A stretch of DNA of 64,000 nt, from assembly GCA_965223035.1 (NCBI GenBank), contig OZ244980.1, positions 3,782,001-3,846,000 on the forward strand, written 5' to 3'. The notes below the pieces were generated by a model. It saw nothing but the letters and a program-made list of their open reading frames with translations, did no database searches and was not told where the DNA came from. Each line of letters begins with the position of its first letter. Position 1 is the first letter of the stretch. A program made the position numbers and the translations under genes. The DNA comes from CAMDPA01 sp965223035 (GTDB lineage: Bacteria > Pseudomonadota > Alphaproteobacteria > Rhizobiales > Hyphomicrobiaceae). Shown piece after piece: positions 1 through 8,147 of this stretch.

Positions 1-297
1 GATGGCGGCCAGATCGGCGGCAGCCAAATCTTCTTGTCCGAGGTGGATGAAATCTGCCCCGGCCTCGATCGCTTGAAGCCAGTAGTCATTAACAATCAGC
101 TGACACGCGTGGCGCCGACAGCAGGCGAGGCTGCGGTCGATCTGCCGGCGAATCTCCGCGTCGGCGGCGTCCTTGATGCGAAGCTGGATGGTCCTGACGC
201 CGAGCGGCACGATCCGCTCCAGCCAGGTTGCATCTGGCACGATGGGATAGAAAACATCGACCCTGTTGGCGCGATGCTGCTGGCCGTGCGCCGCCAT
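1..297 (-). CDS. thiE: Thiamine-phosphate synthase ThiE, N-terminal part (runs off the window)
   Basis: The enzyme joins hydroxymethylpyrimidine diphosphate to the thiazole phosphate to give thiamine monophosphate in the cytosol. Only the first 99 residues are visible; the family is usually about 210 long, so the C-terminal half lies left of the window. The visible part has the start of the TIM barrel: a strand near residues 14-18 (VFYPIV), a QLRIK strand near 38, and LIVNDYW near 68 followed by DFIHLGQEDL. The ATG (297-295) overlaps the thiG stop as TGATG, implying translational coupling. It is the last visible gene of the thiO-thiS-thiG-thiE run. Identification rests on motifs plus context and is fairly secure. 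Confidence 0.85.
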   Translation of the reverse strand, partial: MAAHGQQHRANRVDVFYPIVPDATWLERIVPLGVRTIQLRIKDAADAEIRRQIDRSLACCRRHACQLIVNDYWLQAIEAGADFIHLGQEDLAAADLAAI

Positions 298-1127
298 CAG
301 TGCTGCTCCAGATCAAAAAACGGTGTTCCGGCCACCGGCGTCGACGGCTCGGCCATGTCACGGGTTTCCATCAAGCCCGCCACGTAGGCGGCGCGACCGG
401 CGTCCACCGCTGCGCGGAAGGCGGCTGCCATCCGCACCGGATCACGGGCCTTGGCCACCGCTGTGTTGAGCAGGACGGCGTCGTACCCCAACTCCATGGC
501 CAGCGCCGCATGCGACGGTGCGCCGATCCCGGCATCGACGATCAAAGGCACGCCGGGAAAGTAGTTGCGCATGGTCTTCAGGGCATAGGGGTTGGCCAAG
601 CCGCGTCCCGTTCCAATCGGCGCGCCCCAAGGCATCAACACCTCACAACCGGCTGCCAACAGTCGCTCGGCCGCCCCGAGATCCTCGGTGGTATACGGAA
701 ACACCTTGAACCCATCGCAGGCCAACTGAGCGGCGGCCTCGACCAGCCCGAACAGGTCCGGCTGCAGCGTGTCGTCGTTCGCAATGACCTCCAGCTTGAT
801 CCAGTCCGTGTCAAACAGCTCACGTGCCATGTGCGCAGTGGTGATCGCCTCTTTCGCCGTGCGGCAACCGGCGGTGTTCGGCAACACACCGACGCCTAGT
901 CCTGCAACCAAGTCGAAAAACCGCTGGCCAGAGCGCTCGCGCGCCGCTTCGCGCCGCAGCGATACCGTGATCACCTGCACCCCCGCCGCCGCCACCGCCG
1001 AGGCCATGACCTGAGGCGATGGATATTGCGCCGTCCCCAGGATCAGCCGCCGATCGAGCGTCATGCCGTAGACGCAGAACGGCCGTGGATCGTCGTCGGT
1101 CAAGGGGTGGTTCGATACCATGTCCAT
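297..1127 (-). CDS. thiG: Thiazole synthase ThiG
   Basis: ThiG builds the thiazole phosphate of thiamine from deoxyxylulose phosphate, the ThiO-derived imine and sulfur carried on ThiS thiocarboxylate. The 276 residues match the family (about 255-270) with a short N-terminal extension. The Schiff-base lysine is K111 in WIKLEVI, and the barrel motifs GVQVITVSLRR (near 49) and VDAGIGAPSHAALAMELG are present. The first ATG has no good ribosome site, but the second ATG (residue 3) follows AGG by six bases, so the true start may be at 1121. It lies about 100 bp after thiS and overlaps thiE. No TPP riboswitch was recognised in front of this operon. Confidence 0.95.
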   Translation of the reverse strand: MDMVSNHPLTDDDPRPFCVYGMTLDRRLILGTAQYPSPQVMASAVAAAGVQVITVSLRREAARERSGQRFFDLVAGLGVGVLPNTAGCRTAKEAITTAHMARELFDTDWIKLEVIANDDTLQPDLFGLVEAAAQLACDGFKVFPYTTEDLGAAERLLAAGCEVLMPWGAPIGTGRGLANPYALKTMRNYFPGVPLIVDAGIGAPSHAALAMELGYDAVLLNTAVAKARDPVRMAAAFRAAVDAGRAAYVAGLMETRDMAEPSTPVAGTPFFDLEQH

Positions 1128-1230
1128 CCTGAACTCGGGGCGCGGTGCGCCAGCATATCCGCCAAGCCTTAATGCAGGCCGTCATGGGTTGACGCGATGA
1201 AAGAAGCGAGCACAGGCGCGCTCACTGACG

Positions 1231-1491
1231 TCATCCGCCCTGGCGCGGGGCCACGATCTCGACGCGATCACCATCATCGATCACGGTGTCAGCCCTGGCC
1301 CGCGCTGCCACAAACACCCCGTTCATAGCCGTTGCAATGCGCGCATCACCATAACCTGCCAGCGCGATCAGTTGTGCCAGCGTTTTAGCCTCGGTTTCGA
1401 CGCGCTCACCATTGAGCCAAATCACCGAACGCTGGGCGGGCTCGGCTCGCCCCTGGCTCGCGACGCTCGGCGTCTCGTCGTGTCTCATCAT
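1231..1491 (-). CDS. thiS: Sulfur carrier protein ThiS
   Basis: A ubiquitin-like sulfur carrier whose C-terminal glycine is adenylated and thiocarboxylated, then donates sulfur to ThiG. The diagnostic Gly-Gly is the very end of the protein (APRQGG), and the beta-grasp core is recognisable (VIWLNGERVE, then IATAMNGVFV, then DGDRVEIVAP). The core starts at a GTG (1425) that would give a 64-residue protein of normal ThiS length. The in-frame ATG used here (1491) and a further upstream start (1527) add N-terminal residues without clear similarity, and none has a good ribosome site, so the start is uncertain. It sits between thiO and thiG as in many thiamine operons. Confidence 0.85.
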   Translation of the reverse strand: MMRHDETPSVASQGRAEPAQRSVIWLNGERVETEAKTLAQLIALAGYGDARIATAMNGVFVAARARADTVIDDGDRVEIVAPRQGG

Positions 1492-1652
1492 AGCGTTAAG
1501 AATCGCAGGCCAGCCGCAAAGATGCAAGACCCCGATGAGGCTCGCTCAGGATGCACCGGTCGCGGCACCGAACGGAGCTTGGCCGCCGTCGATCCGGCCA
1601 AGCCAGTGCGCTGTCAAGTGGTATGGAGCCCGCGCCACGCCTGCCTTCGTGC

Positions 1653-2732
1653 TCAGGTTTCGCGTACGACCAGCTCGGCAGCGACCGGATCCAGCTCGTC
1701 GCCGGCCAAATATGCGGCCACGGCGCGAGCCATGATCGGCGCCATCAAGAATCCGTGCCGGTAGGCGCCGTTAACGTGGATAATCGGCCCACGCACGATG
1801 ACGCGCGGCACGTTGTCGGCAAATGCCGGCCGCACACCGGAACTAACCTCCAAAATCTCCGCTTCGCCGAAGGCCGGGCTCAAGGCATAGGCCATGCCCA
1901 AGAGTTCCAAGGCCGAGCGCACCGTCATGGCGCTATCGTCCTCACTCTCGATCACCGTCGCTCCGACCAGATGCACACCGTCGCCCCACGGCACGACGTA
2001 CAGCGGATAGCGCGGATGCAGCAGGCGCACGGGTCGGCGCAGCCGCACCTCTGGCGCTCGCACCAGCAGCCGCTCGCCGCGCACCCCACGCAGCCCGACC
2101 AAATCGCCGCGCGCCGCCAGTGCGCGGCAGTCGATGGCTAGATCCGGCGCGCGTTGGGTTGACGAACCGCCACGCTCGGGCCAGGCCTCGCCGAGACGAA
2201 GCTCCGCCCCGGCCTCGCGCGCCGCGCCAAGGAGAAACGACATCGCCCGCGGCGTCACCATGTGCGCTTCAGCCGGGAAATAAAGGCCGGCGCCAAACCG
2301 ACCAGCCAGATCCGGTTCCAGCGCGGCGATGCGATCGGCATTGATGTGCTGGTGACCTGGCGCCATCCGGGCGAACCGGCGCAGCTCACCGACATCGCGC
2401 GGTTGGGCAACGACCAGAGTGCCCGCCACGCTCAGGTCCGGGTACACCTCGCGCCACATCGCCAGACCTTGGATGCCGGCTTCACGCACGATCGGCGGCG
2501 CAGCTTCCGCCTCGCAATAAGGCGCCAGCATGGCACCGGCATACCGACTTTGGGCGTGCGTGAATGCGGTTTCGGCCGCCTCGAACAGCTGCACGCGATG
2601 GCCGGCCCGGGCCAGCGTCAGCGCCTGCCACAGACCGAAAATGCCCGCGCCAACCACGTCGATGGCGAGGGTCGGCCGTCGCGCGTCCAACGACGCCGCT
2701 GCCATCCCCGGTGATGCGGGCTGCTCAGTCAC
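1653..2732 (-). CDS. thiO: Glycine oxidase ThiO (FAD-dependent)
   Basis: An FAD enzyme of the D-amino-acid oxidase family that oxidises glycine to the imine used for thiazole synthesis. The dinucleotide-binding fingerprint VGAGIFGLW lies near the N-terminus. Later family features are HINADRIAALEPDL, the YFPAEAHMVTPRAM region and the C-terminal substrate/FAD segment NGAYRHGFLMAPIMARAVA. The start chosen is a GTG that overlaps the ggt stop codon and follows AAGGGA by nine bases; an ATG at 2705 is the alternative and loses only nine residues. The overlap with ggt suggests cotranscription, an unusual pairing since GGT has no direct role in thiamine synthesis. Confidence 0.9.
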   Translation of the reverse strand: MTEQPASPGMAAASLDARRPTLAIDVVGAGIFGLWQALTLARAGHRVQLFEAAETAFTHAQSRYAGAMLAPYCEAEAAPPIVREAGIQGLAMWREVYPDLSVAGTLVVAQPRDVGELRRFARMAPGHQHINADRIAALEPDLAGRFGAGLYFPAEAHMVTPRAMSFLLGAAREAGAELRLGEAWPERGGSSTQRAPDLAIDCRALAARGDLVGLRGVRGERLLVRAPEVRLRRPVRLLHPRYPLYVVPWGDGVHLVGATVIESEDDSAMTVRSALELLGMAYALSPAFGEAEILEVSSGVRPAFADNVPRVIVRGPIIHVNGAYRHGFLMAPIMARAVAAYLAGDELDPVAAELVVRET

Positions 2733-4536
2733 CGCTTGCAATCCCTTCGCGCCGCGGGTCGGCGCCACCTTCCAACGATTTTGGCCCACGCCGCACGATG
2801 ATATGGCTACCGGACGTCATGCGGCCGAAGCGCAGCTTATGGCCGAGCGCGGTCAAGCGCCGGATGGTATCGGCCTCGACCCGATCCCGCTCCAGCTCCA
2901 GCGGACCATTGCGGCTGCCAAAATTCGCCAAGTCGGTGGCACGTTGGGCGTCCAACCGCCAGTCGATCAAGGCCACCACCGACTTGATGACATAAAGCGG
3001 GATCCGGCTGCCGCCGGGCGAGCCCAGCACGGCGAACACCTCACCGTCGGCATCAAACATGATGGTCGGCGCCATCGAGCTGCGCGGGCGCCTTTGCGGG
3101 CCCGGTGCATTGGCAATCGCGCGGCCTCGTCGATCGATCGGACGAAACGAAAAGTCGGTGAGCTCATTATTCAGAAGAAACCCTGCTGCCATCAATCCCG
3201 ATCCGAAGCCCGACTCGATCGTCGTGGTCATGGCCACGGCGTTGCCGTCGCGATCGATGATCGAGATATGGCTGGTACCAGCCCGCTCGATACTAACATC
3301 CGCGCCATTCTGTCCACGCCGCGTGCCCGGCGGTCGGCCGGGCTGGGCCTTCGGCAGCACCCGTTCCAACTGAATCAGGCGCCGCCGGTGCGTCAGGTAG
3401 TGGGAATCCAATAGCCCGGCCGGGACCGCAACGTGGTCGGGGTCGGCGATCCAGTGGTTGCGATCGGCGTAACTGAGCTTCTCGGCCTCTGCGATCACAT
3501 GCAGCGCCCGCCAGGACATCGGCGCCAGGCCTAAGTCATAGGGCGCAATCAGCTTTAAGGTGGCACCGACCGCCAGGCCGCCGGATGAGGGCGGGCCCAT
3601 CCCACACACCCGATACCGGCGATAGTCTGCACACACCGGGGGGCGCTGCTTGGCGACATAACCGGCGAGGTCGGCCATCGTCATGGTGCCGCGCTGGTTG
3701 GGGGCTTCACGCACCGCACGCACGACGGCGGCGGCAATCTCACCGGTATAAAACGCCGCCGCGCCCGTCGTCGCGACCTGCCGCAGCGTGGCGGCGAACG
3801 CCGGGTTCGTGAGCTTGGTGCCCGGCGCACGAGGCCGGCCGTCGGCGTCGAAAAAGTAGGCGCGCGCGGTCGGGCCGAAGCGCCTCGGCCCCCACAGCGC
3901 CAATAACCGGCTGAGCCGGGGCGATACCGGGAACCCCTGCTCGGCCAACCTGATGGCTGCGGCAAACAAGCGGGGCCAAGGCAGCCGGCCGTGGCGCTGA
4001 TGGGCCATCGTCAGCATCCGCACCAGGCCGGGCACGCCGATGCTGGCGCCGCTGAAAATCACCTCACGAAAGCGGCGCGGGCTGCCGTCCGCGTAAAGGA
4101 AGATATCGGGCGTTATCGCAGCCGGTGCCGTCTCGCGCCCGTCGTAGGACACTAACGTGCGCGTGGCCTGGTCCCAGTGCAGCAGGAAGCCGCCGCCGCC
4201 AACGCCGGAGGATTGCGGCTCGACCAGATTGAGCACCATTTGCACGGCGATCGCGGCATCCAGCGCGCTGCCGCCGGCCCGCAGAATGTCGAGGCCGGCG
4301 TCGACCGCGATCGGATGGGCGGCCGCAACCATGTGGGTGGTGGCCTGGGCAAGCGGCTTCGGCGTGAAGCCGGTCGCGGGCTCAGGCGGCTGCCGCTGGG
4401 CCTGCACCGGCGCGGCCAGCAGGCTTGCGGCCAACGCCATCGCGGCGCACGCCAACGGCGCGCGTTTGGCACGGCGGGCCTGGCCCGGCGGCGGCCGCTG
4501 CGAACGGGGACGAGATGGGGGGCGGTTGGCGGTCAC
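2725..4536 (-). CDS. ggt: Gamma-glutamyltranspeptidase, exported
   Basis: A periplasmic Ntn hydrolase that cleaves glutathione and other gamma-glutamyl compounds and matures by autocleavage. The basic N-terminus followed by a hydrophobic stretch ending in APVQAQ (about residues 25-47) is a signal peptide. The nucleophile is T421 in the GTSHISIID motif, which also marks the large/small subunit boundary. The later family motifs SSMAPT and GSPGGSRIP are intact, and 603 residues is within the normal range. It follows dnaE2 by 47 bp and overlaps thiO by a few bases. A second, more divergent family member lies at 30.7-32.5 kb. Confidence 0.93.
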   Translation of the reverse strand: MTANRPPSRPRSQRPPPGQARRAKRAPLACAAMALAASLLAAPVQAQRQPPEPATGFTPKPLAQATTHMVAAAHPIAVDAGLDILRAGGSALDAAIAVQMVLNLVEPQSSGVGGGGFLLHWDQATRTLVSYDGRETAPAAITPDIFLYADGSPRRFREVIFSGASIGVPGLVRMLTMAHQRHGRLPWPRLFAAAIRLAEQGFPVSPRLSRLLALWGPRRFGPTARAYFFDADGRPRAPGTKLTNPAFAATLRQVATTGAAAFYTGEIAAAVVRAVREAPNQRGTMTMADLAGYVAKQRPPVCADYRRYRVCGMGPPSSGGLAVGATLKLIAPYDLGLAPMSWRALHVIAEAEKLSYADRNHWIADPDHVAVPAGLLDSHYLTHRRRLIQLERVLPKAQPGRPPGTRRGQNGADVSIERAGTSHISIIDRDGNAVAMTTTIESGFGSGLMAAGFLLNNELTDFSFRPIDRRGRAIANAPGPQRRPRSSMAPTIMFDADGEVFAVLGSPGGSRIPLYVIKSVVALIDWRLDAQRATDLANFGSRNGPLELERDRVEADTIRRLTALGHKLRFGRMTSGSHIIVRRGPKSLEGGADPRREGIASGD

Positions 4537-4583
4537 GTGATTGGTTTTCGATGGCTTCAGGAGGGTTGTAACGCAATGCCCGG

Positions 4584-7500
4584 TCAGTGGAAATCTCGCG
4601 ATTTGGGGATCACCCGTTGGTGACGCGGATGGCGGGCCGGACTGACCTTCGGCAACAGCGGCAGTCGGTCCCGTTGCCGGTCAGCGCGGGCGGCGCCCGG
4701 CTCGGGGCGGACGACCTCGTCGGCGTTGGCGATCGGCACTTTCACGGTCGCGGTCTCTGTGGTCAGCTGGTCGAGCCAAGCGCTGCGATCCTCAAGCCGG
4801 GCCGACACCAGATGAATGATGTCCTCGTGGCGCTGAATCCGGCCGCGGATCAGGATCAAGCGCGCCGTCATCACCACCTTGCGAAACCGCTCCAACGTGT
4901 TGGGCCACACCACGGCATTGGCAACCCCGGTCTCGTCCTCAATGGTCATGAACACGACACCCTTGGCGCTGCCGGGACGCTGACGCACCAAGACAAGCCC
5001 GGCCACCGCGGCAAAAGCACCATCATGCAACCCGCGCAGATCAAGACAGCACATGAGGCCTGCGGCCTGCAGGCGCGGACGCAATAGGCTGATGGGATGG
5101 GCTTTGAGCGACAGGCGCAGGGTCTGATAATCGTTGACCACATGCTCGGCCAGCGGCATGACCGGCAACGCAACCTGCGGCTCCACGCCCGTCTCACGCG
5201 CCTGCGCCCAGCCAAACAGCGGCAACGGATCTTTGGCCGACAAGGCCTTGACCTCCCACAGCGCCTGACGTCGATCGAGCCCTAAGGAGCGGAACGTATC
5301 GGCTGCGGCCAGACGCTCCAACGTCGCAGGGCTGATACCCGTGTTCAGCCACAGATCGTGCACGCAGCGGAAGGCGGGAGCTGCTCGACATGGGGTCTTA
5401 CCCGGTCGTGGACCTGTATCGGATCGCTCCGCGCCGGTTTGTTGCGAGCGCGGCAAAGCGTTGCGCACCGCCACCAGTTGCTCGGCCTCGGCCTGGTTGA
5501 GACCGCCCACTTGCCGCAAGCCAAGACGTAGCGCCACCGCACGCCGTCCGCCCGCCGCTCGCACCTCCTCCACCGGCTCCAACGTGCAGTCCCAATCAGA
5601 CCAGTTAACATCGACGGGTCGCACCTCGACCCCATGCTCACGCGCATCGCGCACGATCTGGGCTGGAGCATAAAAGCCCATCGGCTGCGCGTTGAGCAAC
5701 GCGCAGGCAAACACCGCCGGATAATGGCATTTGAGCCAGGCCGATACATAGGCCAGGTGGGCAAAGCTGGCGGCGTGGCTTTCCGGAAAGCCATATTCGC
5801 CGAACCCCTTGATCTGGCTGAAGCAGCGCTCGGCAAACTCACGCTGATAGCCGCGCGCAACCATGCGTGTGACCATCTTGTCCTCGAGCAAACCGATGGT
5901 GCCGACACGACGGAAGGTCGCCATCGCTTTCCTGAGCTCGTTGACCTCCGCGTCGGAGAAACGCGCAGCGACCATGGCGATACGCATGGCCTGCTCTTGA
6001 AACAACGGCACACCCTTGGTCTTGGACAGGATCTGGCGCAACTCGTCGGGTGGACCATAGGCAGCGCCGGGCGCGGGGTAAACCTCGAGCTCCGCACCGG
6101 AACGACGGCGCAGATAGGGATGCACCATATCGCCTTGAATCGGACCAGGACGGACGATCGCCACCTCAATCACGAGATCATAGAAGGTGCGGGGCCGCAA
6201 ACGCGGCAGCATGTTCATCTGTGCACGGCTCTCAACCTGGAACACGCCGATCGAATCGGCCTTGCACAGCATGTCATAGACGGCCGCGTCCTCGCGCGGC
6301 ACCCGGGCCAGCGTCATCCCACAATCATGGTGCTGCGCCATCAGCGCAAAGGCCCGGCGGATGCAGGACAGCATGCCCAATGCCAACACATCGACCTTCA
6401 GCAATCCGAGTTGGTCCAAATCGTCCTTGTCCCACTCGATCACGGTGCGGTCCTGCATCGCCGCATTGCCAACTGGAACCACCGCGGTCAGCGCCGAACG
6501 GGTCAAAACGAAACCACCGACATGCTGGGACAAATGCCGTGGAAAGCCGATCAGCTCGCTGGTCAACGCGATCACCCGGCCCAGCAGCGGATCGGTTGGA
6601 TCAAGGCCGGCCTCGCGCACGTGCCGCTCGGGCAATGCGCCGCCGCCATGGGTGCCCCAGACCATGCCGGACAGGGCAGCCACGGTGTCCTCACTGAGCC
6701 CCATCACCTTGCCAACCTCACGCACCGCAGAGCGCGCGCGATAGCAGATGACAGTGGCGGCCAGGCCGGCGCGATGGCGGCCGTAGCGCGCGTAGATGTA
6801 CTGGATCACCTCCTCGCGCCGCTCGTGCTCGAAATCGACATCAATGTCCGGCGGCTCCTTGCGCTCCGGACTGATGAAACGCTCAAACAACAAATCCACC
6901 TCGGTCGGATTGACCGCGGTGATGCCGAGGCAATAGCACACCACCGAGTTGGCAGCCGAGCCGCGACCCTGGCACAAGATGCCCCGTGCACGGGCAAAGG
7001 CGACAATGTCGTGGACGGTCAGGAAATAGTGGGCGTAGCCGAGCTGAGCAATCAACTCCAGCTCCTTGTCCAGCGTCGCTGCGACCTTGGCCGGCACGCC
7101 GTCGGGGAAACGGCTGTCGGCGCCGCTGCGCGCCAGCTCCTCCAAATGGCTCTGCGCCGTGCGACCTTCAGGAATTGGCTCATCGGGATATTCATAGACC
7201 AGCTCGTCGAGGCTGAAGCGGCAGGCCTCGGCAATGTCAACGGAACGGGCAAGCGCGGCCTGATGACCCCGAAACAGGCGGGCGATCTCTTGCGGCGACT
7301 TGAGATGACGCTCGGCGTTGCGGGCCAGCCGTGTCCCGGCGGCTGCGACAGTCACCCCTTCACGGATCGCCTGGACGACGTCGGCCAGAGGCCGGCGGTG
7401 TGCGGCATGATACAAGACATCACCGGTAGCGACCAGCGGCACACCGCTGCGCTCGGCCAGGCCAGCAAGCGCGGCAAGGCGCGCGCGGTCAGGACCGCAA

Positions 7501-8147
7501 TGGCTGTGCGAGGCCGCGAGATAGACGGAGGCACCGGCCAAGGCGTCCCGGATGCGATCAAGGGCGGATTGAAAGCTATCGGATGACGCAGTCGGTGTTG
7601 GCTGGCGCCGATCCCCCGGGCTTGGGGATAGCGCCTCAAAGCTGCGATCGCGACGAACCGCGGACAGCGAGACGACATCACCACCGACCGTTTCGGCTGC
7701 AGGCAGAGCCGGCCGTGCGAGCGCCCGCCAGTTCCAGTCCCCAGGTGGTATGACGATGAAGATCTGGCCCTCAGCATGGACAGCGACGTCCTCTAGCGCC
7801 AGATTACACCGGCCCTTTTCAGCCCGCAGCTGGCCCAGCGACAGCAGCTCCGTCAGCCGACCATAGGCCATGCGGTCAGTCGGCAGGCACAACAGGCTTG
7901 GCGCATCGCACAGATCCAAGCGTGTGCCGACGATCAGCTTGAGCCCGACCTGTTTGGCCGCCGCGTGCGCGCGCACTACGCCGGCCAGGGTATTGCGGTC
8001 GGTGATCGCCAACGCCGCGAGCCCAAGCGCTTTGGCCTGGGCCACCAACTCGTGGGGATGTGAGCCGCCGGTGAGAAAGGTGAAGTTGGTCGTGACCTGC
8101 AATTCAGCGTAGGCGGCGGTTTGCCGGCCATGGGGCGTACGCTTCAT
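4584..8147 (-). CDS. dnaE2: Error-prone DNA polymerase DnaE2 (ImuC)
   Basis: The catalytic polymerase of the ImuA-ImuB-DnaE2 mutasome, which carries out damage-induced mutagenic translesion synthesis. An N-terminal PHP domain is visible (TNFTFLTGGSHPHEL, AITDRNTLAG), then the C-family polymerase core with the acidic motifs PDIDVDF (about residue 435) and LKVDVLAL (about residue 583), then helix-hairpin-helix and OB-fold regions (GVVFMTIEDETGVANAVVW). The replicative tau/beta-binding tail of DnaE1 is missing, as expected for DnaE2. The ATG chosen overlaps the imuB stop as ATGA; an upstream in-frame start lies inside imuB. It should be induced with imuAB from the LexA-regulated promoter. Confidence 0.95.
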   Translation of the reverse strand: MKRTPHGRQTAAYAELQVTTNFTFLTGGSHPHELVAQAKALGLAALAITDRNTLAGVVRAHAAAKQVGLKLIVGTRLDLCDAPSLLCLPTDRMAYGRLTELLSLGQLRAEKGRCNLALEDVAVHAEGQIFIVIPPGDWNWRALARPALPAAETVGGDVVSLSAVRRDRSFEALSPSPGDRRQPTPTASSDSFQSALDRIRDALAGASVYLAASHSHCGPDRARLAALAGLAERSGVPLVATGDVLYHAAHRRPLADVVQAIREGVTVAAAGTRLARNAERHLKSPQEIARLFRGHQAALARSVDIAEACRFSLDELVYEYPDEPIPEGRTAQSHLEELARSGADSRFPDGVPAKVAATLDKELELIAQLGYAHYFLTVHDIVAFARARGILCQGRGSAANSVVCYCLGITAVNPTEVDLLFERFISPERKEPPDIDVDFEHERREEVIQYIYARYGRHRAGLAATVICYRARSAVREVGKVMGLSEDTVAALSGMVWGTHGGGALPERHVREAGLDPTDPLLGRVIALTSELIGFPRHLSQHVGGFVLTRSALTAVVPVGNAAMQDRTVIEWDKDDLDQLGLLKVDVLALGMLSCIRRAFALMAQHHDCGMTLARVPREDAAVYDMLCKADSIGVFQVESRAQMNMLPRLRPRTFYDLVIEVAIVRPGPIQGDMVHPYLRRRSGAELEVYPAPGAAYGPPDELRQILSKTKGVPLFQEQAMRIAMVAARFSDAEVNELRKAMATFRRVGTIGLLEDKMVTRMVARGYQREFAERCFSQIKGFGEYGFPESHAASFAHLAYVSAWLKCHYPAVFACALLNAQPMGFYAPAQIVRDAREHGVEVRPVDVNWSDWDCTLEPVEEVRAAGGRRAVALRLGLRQVGGLNQAEAEQLVAVRNALPRSQQTGAERSDTGPRPGKTPCRAAPAFRCVHDLWLNTGISPATLERLAAADTFRSLGLDRRQALWEVKALSAKDPLPLFGWAQARETGVEPQVALPVMPLAEHVVNDYQTLRLSLKAHPISLLRPRLQAAGLMCCLDLRGLHDGAFAAVAGLVLVRQRPGSAKGVVFMTIEDETGVANAVVWPNTLERFRKVVMTARLILIRGRIQRHEDIIHLVSARLEDRSAWLDQLTTETATVKVPIANADEVVRPEPGAARADRQRDRLPLLPKVSPARHPRHQRVIPKSRDFH

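Noticed and set aside
2725..4583. TPP riboswitch before the thiamine genes
   Set aside because: No paired conserved TPP-aptamer segments were seen upstream of thiO, inside the end of ggt or before ggt.
5634..7586. 650-codon open frame on the plus strand opposite dnaE2
   Set aside because: Long only because of high GC; antisense to a complete, motif-rich polymerase, with no family features or ribosome site of its own.
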